Of a stretch of DNA of 64,000 nucleotides, positions 7,813 through 17,058 are shown in pieces (within the stretch, counting starts at the first letter, position 1; every line of letters begins with the position of its first letter). Source of the stretch: Rhodobacter sp. SY28-1 (GTDB taxonomy: Bacteria > Pseudomonadota > Alphaproteobacteria > Rhodobacterales > Rhodobacteraceae). The position numbers and the translations under genes are program-made. The stretch spans positions 434,001 to 498,000 of the forward strand of contig NZ_STGH01000003.1 in the NCBI RefSeq assembly GCF_005222785.1, in the 5' to 3' direction. The notes beneath the pieces were generated by a model. The model saw nothing but the letters and a program-made list of their open reading frames with translations. It was not told where the DNA came from and did no database searches.

Positions 7813-8901
7813 TCAGGCCAGCCGGATGCGGGGGTTCAGGAAGACATAGCCGATGTCAGAGATCAGCTGCGTCAGAAGGACGACGACCACGGCCACGACC
7901 GAACAGGCCAGAAGCAGCGGGATGTCGTTGTTCGAGGCGGCCTGCACCAGCGTCCAGCCGAAGCCCTTGTAGTTGAACAGGCTTTCGACGATGACCACCC
8001 CGTTCAAAAGCCAGGGAAACTGCAGCATGATGACCGTGAAGGGCGCGATCAGCGCGTTTCGCAGCGCATGTCGCATGACCACCGTGCGGAAGGGGACGCC
8101 TTTCAGCCGGGCGGTGCGGATATACTGCTGCGTCATCACCTCGGTCATCGAGGCCCGGGTCATCCGGGCGATATAGCCGATGCCGTAAAGCGCGATGGTC
8201 ATCACCGGCAGCGCAAAGTTCCAGAAGGTGATGTCGTCCATCGCCGACGTGGCCGAGGCGAGGAACAGGGTCTTCTTCGGTTCGATCAACCCGTATTCGG
8301 CGAGGATCGGCGAGATGCCGGTGGCTGCCGTGGCGAAAAGCGCCACGAGCACGACCCCCGACACATATTCCGGCGTCGCGGTCGAGGCGATGGAGAAGGT
8401 CGACAACGTCCGGTCGGTCGCCGAGCCTTCGCGCATTCCCGACAGGACACCCAGGATCAGCGACGAGGGCACCATGACCAGCATCACGGCCAGCATCAGC
8501 CAGCCGGTCGCCGCCAGCTTGTCGCCAAGCGAATCCATGACGGGCGTCTTGAAGAAGGTCGAAAAGCCCCAATCACCCTGCAGAAGTCCGCAGTAGCGCG
8601 GGGCGGCGGCGGGGTCCTCGCCGATCTCGAAGCAGCGGCCGCGCATCTGGCCCTTCTCGTCGGTGTAAGTCCAGCCCGGCACCACGCCGAGCCACTGGCC
8701 GTAGCGCAGAAGGACCGACCCGGAGTGACCGTTCTGGGCGATCCAGTCCTGCACGGCCTCTTCGGTCATGCGCACCGAACCTTCGGTCCGCGCGAGCTTT
8801 TCCAGGTTGGGCTGCAGGTTGGTCAGGAAGAAGACCACAAAGGTCAGGGCGATGGCCGTCAGGAGCATCACTCCCAGCCGTCGCAGCACGAACAGTCCCA
8901 T
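7813..8901 (-). CDS. Peptide-type ABC transporter permease (DppB-like)
   Basis: First permease of the importer, 362 residues, with an N-terminal transmembrane helix, a periplasmic loop containing several cysteines and tryptophans, and the permease core. The EAA-type loop appears as RTARLKGVPFRTVVMRHALR. The ATG at 8901 follows the binding-protein gene after an 85-base gap that holds a strong hairpin. The protein pairs with the DppC-like subunit to form the translocation path. Confidence 0.9.
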   Translation of the reverse strand: MGLFVLRRLGVMLLTAIALTFVVFFLTNLQPNLEKLARTEGSVRMTEEAVQDWIAQNGHSGSVLLRYGQWLGVVPGWTYTDEKGQMRGRCFEIGEDPAAAPRYCGLLQGDWGFSTFFKTPVMDSLGDKLAATGWLMLAVMLVMVPSSLILGVLSGMREGSATDRTLSTFSIASTATPEYVSGVVLVALFATAATGISPILAEYGLIEPKKTLFLASATSAMDDITFWNFALPVMTIALYGIGYIARMTRASMTEVMTQQYIRTARLKGVPFRTVVMRHALRNALIAPFTVIMLQFPWLLNGVVIVESLFNYKGFGWTLVQAASNNDIPLLLACSVVAVVVVLLTQLISDIGYVFLNPRIRLA

Positions 8902-8935
8902 GCCGGTCCCCTTGATTTTAGGAAGAAGCCCCCAG

Positions 8936-8962
8936 GAAGGGGCGCGCCGGGCGCGCCCCTTC
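8936..8962 (-). terminator. Strong hairpin between binding protein and permease genes
   Basis: Perfect 12-base arms (8936-8947 and 8951-8962) around a 3-base loop. On the transcribed minus strand no T-run follows immediately, so it is more likely a partial terminator or mRNA-stabilising stem than a full stop. Such stems keep the binding-protein message more abundant than the permease message. Confidence 0.6.
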
Positions 8963-8986
8963 TTCGTTTTCGGCAGGTCTAGTCAA

Positions 8987-10621
8987 TCAGACCGTCGACC
9001 ACTTGTAGTGGTGGTGCTCAAAGGCCGGGTGGTGGGCCAGGCCGGCGTAGCCTTCCTTGTGGTGGCTGAACAGGGACCGCGAGAACGGGTTGATGATGTA
9101 GCCTTCTTCCTGAAGGATCGTCCCCATCTTCGCAGCCAGTTCCCGGCGCTTGTCAGCGTCGGCAATCGACAGAGCCTGAGCCATCAGTGCGTCGAACTCG
9201 GGGTTGGCCATCGCAGTCTCGTTCCACGAGCCGGTCGAAGTGTAGGCAAGACTCATGTTCTGCACTGCGAGCGGGCGGTGGTTCCAGGTCGTCGAGGAGA
9301 AGGGGTACTTCTGCCAGTCGTTCCAGAAGGTCGAACCCGGCATGACCGTATGCTTGATGTTCATGCCAGCGTCCTTGAGCTGGGCCTGAACCGCGGCCGT
9401 GGTCGCCGCTTCCCAGCCGTCGTCGAGCGAGATCACCTCGAATTCGGCATCCTTCAGACCGGCCGCTTCCAGCGCCGGCATCAGTCCTGGCGGATTGATG
9501 GTCTGCGCCGGCAGTTCGGGATACTCCGGATGGATCGGGAACATGTGGTGGTTCTCGCCGGTCTTGCCGAGGTTGTTGTACCCCAGTTCCAGCACCACGT
9601 TCGGATCCACCGCCAGCTGGATTGCCGAACGGACGGCCTTGTCCTTGTAAAGGTCCGAGGAGGAGTTCATCCGCACCACGATGGTCGAGGCGGTGGTCAG
9701 CTCTTCCTTGACCAGGCCCATGCCGTCGAGGATGTCGATGAATTCGCCGACCGATTCATAGTTCGCGTCCACCTCGTCCGAGGAGAAGAGCGCGACCATC
9801 GCGGCCGGGTCGGTGCCGAAGTCGACATAGGTGATCTCGTCCAACGGCGCGGTGCCGCCCCACCAGGTGTGGTTCGGAGCGCGAACGAGGATCGCGCGCT
9901 GGCCGACCGAGACTTCCTGCGGGATGTAGGGGCCGGTGCCAATCGGGTTGCTGGCCGGGTCCTGGCCATCCTGGAAGGACGCGTGGACGACGGCGGCCGG
10001 GTAGTCCGACAGGTTTGCCACGACGGCGATGTCCGACGCCGTCAGGTTCAGCTGCACCGTCGAGTCGTCAACCTTGACGACGGCGCCCTCGCGAAGCGTC
10101 TTGGTGGCTTCGTCGACAAGACCCGGGAAGCGCGAGGCCATCGCGTTGCCCTCGACGTTGCCGTCGGTCCAGCGGGCGAAGTTGCGCACCACGTCGTCGG
10201 CGGTGAAGGGTTCGCCGTTGTTCCAGGTGACACCCTGGCGGACTTTCAGCGTGTACTGGGTCGCATCCTCATTGGCTTCCCAGCTTTCCAGGAGCCGGCC
10301 TTCGAAGGTGCCGTCGTTGTTGTACTGGATCAGGTATTCCAGCCAGCCGCGGTAGATGTTGGCGATCTGCGGCCAGTCGGCCAGGCGCGGGTCCTTGGTG
10401 CCCTTCACTTCCATCGCGACACGGATCGAGCCGCCGACCTTGGCCTCCTGGGCCTGGGCCGGGGCGGACAGGCCGATCAGGCCATAGGCTGCAACCGCCG
10501 ACACGCCCAGCGCGGTGGTGCGGGTCAGGAACTCGCGGCGGCTAAGCTTGCCGTCGGCGTATTCACTGGCATACATCTGTGCCGCAGGATGCAGCTCAGA
10601 TCCGATATTCAGGTCTTTCAT
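8987..10621 (-). CDS. ABC transporter substrate-binding protein, family 5, Tat-exported
   Basis: Periplasmic receptor of 544 residues for the peptide-type importer. The N-terminus has about 25 polar residues and then LSRREFL, a twin-arginine motif, and a hydrophobic stretch ending SAPAQA, so export through Tat is predicted. The mature part has the family-5 pattern, including VTWNNGEPFTADDVV and a region of NPIGTGPY type. Peptide, opine or sugar substrates are all known for this family, and I cannot choose among them. The promoter region upstream (10622-10848) holds repeats that suit an AraC-type activator. Confidence 0.92.
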   Translation of the reverse strand: MKDLNIGSELHPAAQMYASEYADGKLSRREFLTRTTALGVSAVAAYGLIGLSAPAQAQEAKVGGSIRVAMEVKGTKDPRLADWPQIANIYRGWLEYLIQYNNDGTFEGRLLESWEANEDATQYTLKVRQGVTWNNGEPFTADDVVRNFARWTDGNVEGNAMASRFPGLVDEATKTLREGAVVKVDDSTVQLNLTASDIAVVANLSDYPAAVVHASFQDGQDPASNPIGTGPYIPQEVSVGQRAILVRAPNHTWWGGTAPLDEITYVDFGTDPAAMVALFSSDEVDANYESVGEFIDILDGMGLVKEELTTASTIVVRMNSSSDLYKDKAVRSAIQLAVDPNVVLELGYNNLGKTGENHHMFPIHPEYPELPAQTINPPGLMPALEAAGLKDAEFEVISLDDGWEAATTAAVQAQLKDAGMNIKHTVMPGSTFWNDWQKYPFSSTTWNHRPLAVQNMSLAYTSTGSWNETAMANPEFDALMAQALSIADADKRRELAAKMGTILQEEGYIINPFSRSLFSHHKEGYAGLAHHPAFEHHHYKWSTV

Positions 10622-10754
10622 CTTTGTCTCCCTGCGAGTTTTTTTCTTTGATTGCGGCAGCGCATACTGTTCTGCCGTCGCGGTCCAGCAGCCTTTTTCA
10701 AAGCGGTTGGACCGTCACGGCAATCTGCACTCCCCTAAGGTCATTGCGCATCTT

Positions 10755-10789
10755 TTTCGACAATCCGTCAACGGCTGCTTTCGACAATC
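10755..10789 (-). promoter_or_regulatory. Tandem 11-base repeat upstream of the ABC importer operon
   Basis: TTTCGACAATC occurs twice, at 10755-10765 and 10779-10789, starting 24 bases apart in the same orientation. Both lie in the 227-base gap between the AraC-type regulator gene and the binding-protein gene. Tandem direct repeats are the usual binding architecture of AraC-family activators. The rest of this gap shows no gene. Confidence 0.45.
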
Positions 10790-10848
10790 GATATCGCGTT
10801 AGCGACATCTTCTGGTCGAATCCGGGGCATGCTGACGCCGGACGGCGC

Positions 10849-11649
10849 TCAGCCCGCGCGGCGGAAGGCGGTTGGTGACTTGCCGGTGACGTGCTGGAAG
10901 GCTCGGGTGAAGTAGGCGGGTGAGTTGAAGCCCAACTGCTCGGCGATCCTGCCCACGGGAATGCGGGTTTCCGACAGAAGTTTCCGCGCCTCGAAGATGC
11001 GGCGGTCCTGCAGAAGGGCCGAGGCCGGGCGACCGCAGGCGGCGTTGCAGCAACGGGTCAGATGGGTGGGAGTCACGCCCAGCGCGGCGGCGAAATCCGC
11101 CACGTTCATCCCGGTCCGGAAGTTCCGCTCCAAGAGCGCGGTGTAGCGTGCGACCAGACGGCGCGTCGCGTCGTGGCGCGGACCTTCGAACGGATCGGCC
11201 TTGCGGACCTGCCGTTCCAGCCAGACGCCGAGGAGGCCGACATAGGCCTCGGTTGCGCGTTCGTGGGCAGGGGTGTCGCTTTCAATCTCGCGCAGGATCG
11301 AATCAAGCAGGACGTTGACCTCCTGCTGGGCATGGACCTCGCGGATGCGCAGATGCTGCGGAGTTTTCGGCAAAACGACCTTCGGATCGCGTCCGAAGAA
11401 GACCGCGGTGCCAAAAACCTGAGGGCCGGCTTCGAAGCCGTGCATGACGCCCGCGGGGATGAAAACCGCATTATGTGCCGTGTAGCCGCGCGTCACCCCC
11501 GAGATCGTGATCCGGCCCTGTCCTTTGGTGAACCACAAGAGGCAGGGTTCGGACAGGGAACGCATGGCTTCGACGCGCCAGCGGCCACCAGAGGCGAGGC
11601 GGGGAATGGCGACAAGACGCAAGGATGAAACGGCGGCAGGCTTTATCAT
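10849..11649 (-). CDS. AraC-family transcriptional regulator
   Basis: Regulator of 266 residues: an N-terminal cupin-like sensing domain (about 20-130, with IPAGVMHGFE) and a C-terminal double helix-turn-helix. The second helix-turn-helix is the typical IAEQLGFNSPAYFTRAFQ, followed by GKSPTAFR. The ATG at 11649 is preferred over an in-frame TTG at 11703, which would add an atypical tail. It lies immediately upstream of and co-oriented with the ABC importer operon, its likely target. Confidence 0.88.
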   Translation of the reverse strand: MIKPAAVSSLRLVAIPRLASGGRWRVEAMRSLSEPCLLWFTKGQGRITISGVTRGYTAHNAVFIPAGVMHGFEAGPQVFGTAVFFGRDPKVVLPKTPQHLRIREVHAQQEVNVLLDSILREIESDTPAHERATEAYVGLLGVWLERQVRKADPFEGPRHDATRRLVARYTALLERNFRTGMNVADFAAALGVTPTHLTRCCNAACGRPASALLQDRRIFEARKLLSETRIPVGRIAEQLGFNSPAYFTRAFQHVTGKSPTAFRRAG

Positions 11650-11742
11650 TTGGCGGCAAATCCCTTGGCAGAGGCGCTCACCCCAGTAGTTAAGCAGTGG
11701 CAAGTTCCCGGCCCAAGCAAAATCGGAAGGGTGGACCTGAAG

Positions 11743-11775
11743 TTATCCACCATTGTTGCATATTCCTGTGCATAA
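11743..11775. promoter_or_regulatory. Pair of DnaA-box-like sites
   Basis: TTATCCACC (11743-11751, one mismatch to TTATNCACA) and TGTGCATAA (11767-11775, a perfect box on the minus strand) lie 24 bases apart in opposite orientation, in the gap between the araC-type gene and miaA. Two boxes could be chance or a DnaA-controlled promoter. No origin features accompany them. Confidence 0.3.
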
Positions 11776-11824
11776 CTCTGTGGGAAAGCACAGAACCGCG
11801 TAAGCTTCGCCCCGCAAGTATCCG

Positions 11825-12691
11825 TCAGGGAAGGGAAAGCTTGCGCCACGCCCCCATGTTCGATCTGAACCAGGTTCGCTGCCTTTTGGCATAATGGCGG
11901 CTGGCAAGAATGGCTGCGTCGGTGGCGTCCGTCAGGGGCATTTCATCCCGCAGATGGGCGATCAGTTCCGGTGCGCCGATTGCTTTGGACGACGGCAAGG
12001 TCGGGTCCCAATCCGTGAGGTTGGCGCGGGCCTCATCCAACGCGCCGGCGCTTAACATCTGGTGAAAACGCCGGTCGATCCGGTCGTTCAGCCAGGCTAC
12101 ATCGGGGACCAGGACCAGTGCCTCCGCCCGATTCAGCGTCAACAGCGGGGCGGGCGTGTCGTCCTGCCAGCTGGCAAGCCCGCGTCCGGTGGCGCGCAGG
12201 ACCTCCCAGGCGCGCTGGACGCGGACGGGGTTCAGACGGTCGATCCGGGCCGCCGTGGCTGCGTCCAGTTCGGCCAGCAGGCCTGCGTGCCCTTCGGTCG
12301 CGCGACGGGAATTGGCTTCGGCCCGAACCTCCGGCGGGATCGCGGGCACTTCGGCCAGGCCCCGGGTCAGGGCATTGAAGTTCAGACCCGTCCCCCCGAC
12401 GATCACCACGGGCCGCGACAGAAGAGGCGCGACCTCGCGCAGCCAGTGGCCGACCGAGTAGCCGTCTTCCCGGGCAATATGGCCGTAAAGCGCGTGGGGC
12501 AGGGCGGTCTCGTCCGAGGCCGAGGGCCGGGCTGTGAGGACGCGCCAGTTGGCATAGACCTGCAGGGCATCGGCGTTGACGATCAGGCGGCCATCGCGGG
12601 ATGCAAGGGCCATCGCCAGGGCAGATTTGCCGCTGGCTGTGGGGCCCGCGATCAGGACGGGTGCCTCACGCGATATGCTGTCGATCTTCAC
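11825..12691 (-). CDS. miaA: tRNA dimethylallyltransferase
   Basis: Adds dimethylallyl to N6 of A37 in tRNAs that read UNN codons. The protein has 288 residues, slightly short for the family. P-loop [11 protein letters not shown] lies at 16-26, followed by the substrate Asp region ([12 protein letters not shown]), and there is a [10 protein letters not shown] segment near 100. It is divergent from pyrH across 92 bases. In many bacteria miaA neighbours hfq, which is absent here. Confidence 0.95.
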   Translation of the reverse strand: MKIDSISREAPVLIAGPTASGKSALAMALASRDGRLIVNADALQVYANWRVLTARPSASDETALPHALYGHIAREDGYSVGHWLREVAPLLSRPVVIVGGTGLNFNALTRGLAEVPAIPPEVRAEANSRRATEGHAGLLAELDAATAARIDRLNPVRVQRAWEVLRATGRGLASWQDDTPAPLLTLNRAEALVLVPDVAWLNDRIDRRFHQMLSAGALDEARANLTDWDPTLPSSKAIGAPELIAHLRDEMPLTDATDAAILASRHYAKRQRTWFRSNMGAWRKLSLP

Positions 12692-12783
12692 CCGAAACCC
12701 CGCCCCGATCGGCAGTTGAACCCGACGCGGTTTTGCGACATTTTGCGGCCCAGTCCAAACATAAAACGAAATGCAGGGGTCCC

Positions 12784-13506
12784 ATGCCGGAGACAGCCAC
12801 CAAGTACAACCGCGTGATGCTGAAGATCTCGGGCGAGGCGCTGATGGGCGACCAGGGTTATGGCCTGCACCCGCCGACCGTCACCCGCATCGCCGAGGAG
12901 GTAAAGTCGGTCCGTGACCTTGGGGTCGAGATCTGCATGGTGATCGGCGGCGGCAACATCTTCCGCGGCCTGCAGGGCAGTGCGCAGGGGATGGAGCGGA
13001 CGACGGCCGATTACATGGGGATGCTGGCCACGGTGATGAACGCGCTGGCCATGCAATCTGCGCTGGAGGCTCTGGGCGTATTCACTCGGGTCATCAGCGC
13101 GATACCCATGGATCAGGTCTGCGAGCCCTACATCCGCCGCCGGGCCGTGCGGCACCTGGAAAAGAAGCGGGTCTGCATCTTTGCGGCCGGGACCGGGAAC
13201 CCCTATTTCACCACCGATACGGCGGCCACGCTGCGGGCGAACGAGATGGCCTGTCAGGCGATCTTCAAGGGCACCAAGGTCGACGGGGTCTATGACAAGG
13301 ACCCGAAGAAGCATGCGGACGCCAAGCGGTATGACCATGTGACCTATGACGAGGTGCTGGAGAAGCATCTGGGCGTCATGGACGCCACCGCCATCGCCCT
13401 GGCGCGGGACAATGCGCTGCCAATCATCGTCTTCTCGCTGGATGAGCCGGGCGGGTTCCGGGGAATCCTGGCGGGGCAGGGGACCTATACCCGGGTTCAG
13501 GGCTAA
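12784..13506 (+). CDS. pyrH: UMP kinase
   Basis: Phosphorylates UMP to UDP. This hexameric bacterial enzyme belongs to the amino-acid kinase fold. The 240 residues begin [20 protein letters not shown], with the phosphate-binding [13 protein letters not shown] and a C-terminal nucleotide site around [13 protein letters not shown]. The ATG at 12784 follows an AGGGG ribosome site. It is the first gene of the long envelope cluster, followed by frr after 233 bases. Confidence 0.97.
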   Translation: MPETATKYNRVMLKISGEALMGDQGYGLHPPTVTRIAEEVKSVRDLGVEICMVIGGGNIFRGLQGSAQGMERTTADYMGMLATVMNALAMQSALEALGVFTRVISAIPMDQVCEPYIRRRAVRHLEKKRVCIFAAGTGNPYFTTDTAATLRANEMACQAIFKGTKVDGVYDKDPKKHADAKRYDHVTYDEVLEKHLGVMDATAIALARDNALPIIVFSLDEPGGFRGILAGQGTYTRVQG

Positions 13507-13523
13507 GGCCCTGCGAACGCTGG

Positions 13524-13542
13524 GTTAATCTGGCCGGTTAAC
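13524..13542. repeat. Dyad GTTAA-N9-TTAAC downstream of pyrH
   Basis: Inverted arms GTTAA (13524-13528) and TTAAC (13538-13542) lie 17 bases after the pyrH stop. They also read as two TTAA boxes spaced 9 apart, close to but not equal to the CtrA TTAA-N7-TTAA spacing. The rest of the 233-base pyrH-frr gap holds a TCTGGCAT direct repeat near 13556 and no convincing gene. Confidence 0.3.
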
Positions 13543-13739
13543 GGGATGTGAAGCGTCTGGCATCTGTCTGGCATGCGTCGGGTTTCCGTCGGGCGCTTGT
13601 CGGCCGAGCGTGGCGTTGACCTTGCACGGCGACTCACCCGTCGGACGGGTAAGGAGCTTTGGCCTATACCGGGCCGCCGACGCTCTGCTATAGAGCGCAA
13701 AATCGCGGGAAACCCGCAGCGAAGTGAAGGACCTGAGCC

Positions 13740-14306
13740 ATGGCACATGAAGACCTGGAAATCGACACCGACGCCATCCAGCGGCGGATGGATGGGGCGA
13801 TGGCGGCGTTGAAGACGGAATTCGCCAGCCTGCGGACCGGTCGCGCCTCGGCCTCGATCGTCGAGCCGATCATGGTCGATGCCTATGGCCAGATGACGCC
13901 GATCAACCAGCTGGGCACGGTCAACGTCCCCGAGCCGCGGATGGTCGTCATCAACGTCTGGGACAAGGGCATGATCTCGAAGGTGGAGAAGGCGATCCGT
14001 GAAAGTGGCATCGGGATCAACCCGGTGACCGACGGCCCGCTGATCCGCCTGCCGATCCCCGAACTGAACGAAGAGCGCCGCCGTGAATTGACCAAAGTTG
14101 CCGCGCAATATGCCGAAAGCGCCAAGGTTGCGATTCGCAACGTGCGGCGTGATGGGATGGATCAGATCAAGAAAGCGAAGGCCCAGGGCATGAGCGAGGA
14201 TGACCAGAAGTTCTGGTCCGACGAAGTGCAGGACCTGACCGACAAGGCGATTGCCGCAGTCGACAAGGCGCTGGAGGCCAAGCAGGCGGAAATCATGCAG
14301 GTCTGA
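13740..14306 (+). CDS. frr: Ribosome recycling factor
   Basis: Splits post-termination ribosomes together with EF-G. The protein has 188 residues, close to the usual 185. It has the long helical arms ([22 protein letters not shown] at the start of helix 1, and the C-terminal helix ending [12 protein letters not shown]) and the conserved hinge around [15 protein letters not shown]. Standard neighbour of pyrH, followed closely by uppS. Confidence 0.97.
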   Translation: MAHEDLEIDTDAIQRRMDGAMAALKTEFASLRTGRASASIVEPIMVDAYGQMTPINQLGTVNVPEPRMVVINVWDKGMISKVEKAIRESGIGINPVTDGPLIRLPIPELNEERRRELTKVAAQYAESAKVAIRNVRRDGMDQIKKAKAQGMSEDDQKFWSDEVQDLTDKAIAAVDKALEAKQAEIMQV

Positions 14307-14328
14307 CCTGCAGGCGGAGGGGCGGCGA

Positions 14329-15063
14329 TTGTCGAAGGACTTGCAGGTGGAGGCCGTTGCGCGGCCGGTCAACCATCTGGCGATCATCATGGATGGCAAC
14401 GGCCGCTGGGCCACGAACCGGGGCTGGGCCCGGCTGGTGGGTCACCGCAAGGGCGCCGAACGGGTACGCGAGATCGTGCGCTCGGCCCCTGACCTTGGGA
14501 TCAAGTGGCTGACGCTGTATGCCTTTTCGACCGAGAACTGGAAGCGGTCGACCGAGGAAGTCCTGGGCCTGATGGCGATCTTCGCCCGCTATATCGAGCG
14601 TGAGGCGGACCGGCTGGCCAAGGCGGGCGTGCGGATGCGGTTCATCGGCGACCGCGGCCGTCTGGACCCCAAGTTGCAGCGGATGATGGCGGGGATCGAG
14701 GCGCGGACAGCCGGATTGGACCGGCTGAACCTGACCGTGGCGATCAATTACGGCGGCCGGGACGAGATCGTGCGGGCGGTGAAGAAGGTGGCCGAAATGG
14801 CGGCAGCGGGGCTTCTGGACCCCAAGCACATGACCGAAGCGGCGTTTTCCGAACGGCTGGACACCGGCGGTCTGCCGGACCCCGATCTGGTGATCCGCAC
14901 CAGCGGAGAGACGCGGACCTCGAACTTCCTGCCCTGGCAGGCGGCCTATTCCGAATACGAGTTCACCGAAACGCTCTGGCCGGATTTCGGGCCCGAGGAA
15001 CTGGCTGCCATCGTGCAACGCTACTCCAATCGGCAGCGCCGGTTTGGCGGGGTTCTGCGATGA
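14329..15063 (+). CDS. uppS: Isoprenyl transferase (undecaprenyl diphosphate synthase)
   Basis: Makes the C55 lipid carrier for peptidoglycan from farnesyl diphosphate and isopentenyl diphosphate. HLAIIMDGNGRWA carries the catalytic Asp (residue 22), and YAFSTENW and VIRTSGETRTSNFLPWQ are present. The start is a TTG at 14329 with a GGAGG ribosome site 8 bases before it; no ATG fits the family N-terminus. It overlaps cdsA by ATGA, so it is coupled to the next lipid gene. Confidence 0.95.
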   Translation: MSKDLQVEAVARPVNHLAIIMDGNGRWATNRGWARLVGHRKGAERVREIVRSAPDLGIKWLTLYAFSTENWKRSTEEVLGLMAIFARYIEREADRLAKAGVRMRFIGDRGRLDPKLQRMMAGIEARTAGLDRLNLTVAINYGGRDEIVRAVKKVAEMAAAGLLDPKHMTEAAFSERLDTGGLPDPDLVIRTSGETRTSNFLPWQAAYSEYEFTETLWPDFGPEELAAIVQRYSNRQRRFGGVLR

Positions 15064-15869
15064 TGGAGCCCGGCCCGGCAGCTGCGGGCAAATGGGCGGA
15101 CCTGCGGACGCGCATCCTGTCGGCCATCGTGATGGTGGCGGTGGGTGCGGTGGAAATCTGGCTGGGCGGTACGGCCTTTGCAGCACTGGTCGTGGCCTTG
15201 ACCGGCGTGATGATCTGGGAACTTGCGACGATGACGGCGCCGTCGCGGCGGCGGTCGCCGGTGACGCTGGCGGTGGGTGCCGCGGCGGCGCTTCTTGCGG
15301 CGCTTCTGCTCAGGACAGATGTCGCGGCGCTCTTCGTGGCCATTCCCTCGGCCGCCCTGATCCTGACACCGCGCCGCGACCGGCGTCTGGCGGGGGCCTA
15401 TGCGCTGGCGATCATGCTGGCGGGCTACGGCCTGGTCGATCTGCGCCAGACCGGGGGCAGCGGGGCGATCCTGTGGCTGGTGGCGGTGGTCGTCGCTTCG
15501 GATGTGCTGGGCTATTTCGTTGGCCGCACGGTCGGCGGGCCGAAATTCTGGCCGGCGATCAGCCCGAAGAAGACCTGGTCGGGCACGGTGGCCGGCTGGG
15601 TCGGCGCGGCGCTGATGGGGCTGGCCGTGGTGCTTTGGACAGGGGCGAGCTGGCTTCTGGTCCCGGTCTCGGCCCTGGTGGCCTTTGCCGGGCAGATGGG
15701 GGACATCGCGGAAAGCTGGATCAAGCGGCGGGCGGGGGTCAAGGATGCCTCGGACCTGATTCCGGGGCATGGCGGGGTACTGGACCGTTTTGACGCTTTG
15801 ATCGGGGCGATGGTGTTCCTGCTTGGGCTGGGTCTGTTCGTCCCGGTCACCGGGCTGTTCGGGGGCTGA
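15060..15869 (+). CDS. cdsA: Phosphatidate cytidylyltransferase
   Basis: Makes CDP-diacylglycerol from CTP and phosphatidate in the inner membrane. The protein has 269 residues and about seven or eight hydrophobic helices, ending with the family signature around KRRAGVKDASDLIPGHGGVLDR. The start overlaps the uppS stop (ATGA). dxr follows 4 bases later. Confidence 0.95.
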   Translation: MMEPGPAAAGKWADLRTRILSAIVMVAVGAVEIWLGGTAFAALVVALTGVMIWELATMTAPSRRRSPVTLAVGAAAALLAALLLRTDVAALFVAIPSAALILTPRRDRRLAGAYALAIMLAGYGLVDLRQTGGSGAILWLVAVVVASDVLGYFVGRTVGGPKFWPAISPKKTWSGTVAGWVGAALMGLAVVLWTGASWLLVPVSALVAFAGQMGDIAESWIKRRAGVKDASDLIPGHGGVLDRFDALIGAMVFLLGLGLFVPVTGLFGG

Positions 15870-15873
15870 CCGG

Positions 15874-17058
15874 GTGCGCAGCATCTCGATCTTCGGGGCC
15901 ACGGGCTCGATCGGCGAACAGACGGTGGATCTGCTGGAGCGGGCGGGCGGGGCGGACAGCTATCGTGTCGTTGCGCTGACGGGCGGGCGCAATGTTACAC
16001 GGCTGGCCGAGATGGCGCGGGCACTGCGGGCCGAAGTGGCGGTCTGCGCTGAAGCTTCGGAATTGCCTGAGTTGCGCGAGCGGCTTGCGGGGTCGGGGAT
16101 CGAGGCGGCCGCGGGGCCGGAGGCGATTGCCGAGGCGGCCGATCGGCCTGCGGACTGGGTGATGAGCAGCATCGTCGGCGCGGCGGGGCTTGCGCCCGGG
16201 TTCCGCGCCCTGCGGCATGGCGCGACGCTGGCCCTGGCCAACAAGGAAAGCCTGGTGACGGCAGGTCCGCTGCTGATGGCCGAGGCGGCCCGGCATGGCG
16301 CGCGTATCCTGCCGGTGGACAGCGAACACTCGGCGATCTTCCAGGCGCTGGTCGGCGAAGATATCGCTGCGGTCGAGCGGATCATCCTGACCGCCAGCGG
16401 GGGCGCGTTGCGGAATTGGCCGCTGGAGGCGCTGGCCAAGGCCACGGTCAAGGAGGCGCTGGCGCATCCGAACTGGGCGATGGGGCAGCGGATCACCATC
16501 GATTCGGCCAGCATGTTCAACAAAGCGCTGGAAGTCATTGAAACACGGGAATTCTTTGGCGTCGCGCCCGATCAGGTCGAGGTCATCATCCACCCCGAAA
16601 GCCTGATCCATTCGATGGTCGGCTATCGGGACGGGGCGGTGATGGCGCATATGGGGGCGCCCGACATGCGCCATTCCATCGGTTATGCGCTGAACTGGCC
16701 GGACCGGGCACATCTGCCGGTGGCGCGGCTGGATCTGGCGCAGATCGCGACGCTGACCTTCCGCGCGCCGGACCTGGAGCGCTATCCGGCCCTTCGACTG
16801 GCGCGCGAGGTAATGGCGCGGCGCGGGCTATCGGGGGCGGCGTTCAACGCGGCGAAGGAAGTGGCGCTGGATCATTTCCTGGCGGGCGGGATCGGTTTCA
16901 TGCAGATGGCCGAGGTGGTCGAGCGGGTGCTGGCGGCGCTTGACGGGGAATTGAGCAGGGACATCGGGCAGATGACCCTTGAGGATGTGCAGGCGATGGA
17001 CCATCTGGCTAGGGTCAGGGCGGGCGAGATCGCGGGCGTAGTGGCAGGAGCAAGGTGA
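15874..17058 (+). CDS. dxr: 1-deoxy-D-xylulose 5-phosphate reductoisomerase
   Basis: Second step of the MEP isoprenoid pathway, making 2-C-methyl-D-erythritol 4-phosphate with NADPH. The start is a GTG at 15874, giving the N-terminal dinucleotide motif SIFGATGSIGEQT. Metal ligands appear in LPVDSEHSAIFQ, and the flexible loop follows. 394 residues is the normal length. It supplies the precursor used by uppS in the same operon. Its stop overlaps the rseP start as TGATG. Confidence 0.95.
   Translation: MRSISIFGATGSIGEQTVDLLERAGGADSYRVVALTGGRNVTRLAEMARALRAEVAVCAEASELPELRERLAGSGIEAAAGPEAIAEAADRPADWVMSSIVGAAGLAPGFRALRHGATLALANKESLVTAGPLLMAEAARHGARILPVDSEHSAIFQALVGEDIAAVERIILTASGGALRNWPLEALAKATVKEALAHPNWAMGQRITIDSASMFNKALEVIETREFFGVAPDQVEVIIHPESLIHSMVGYRDGAVMAHMGAPDMRHSIGYALNWPDRAHLPVARLDLAQIATLTFRAPDLERYPALRLAREVMARRGLSGAAFNAAKEVALDHFLAGGIGFMQMAEVVERVLAALDGELSRDIGQMTLEDVQAMDHLARVRAGEIAGVVAGAR

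Noticed and set aside
11646-11849. 67-codon open frame across the AraC-miaA gap
   Set aside because: It overlaps the true start of the regulator and the end of miaA, has no ribosome site, and its translation has no protein-like features.
13659-13694. TTGGCC ... TATAGA as a promoter ahead of frr
   Set aside because: Spacing of 24 bases between the hexamers is too long for sigma-70.
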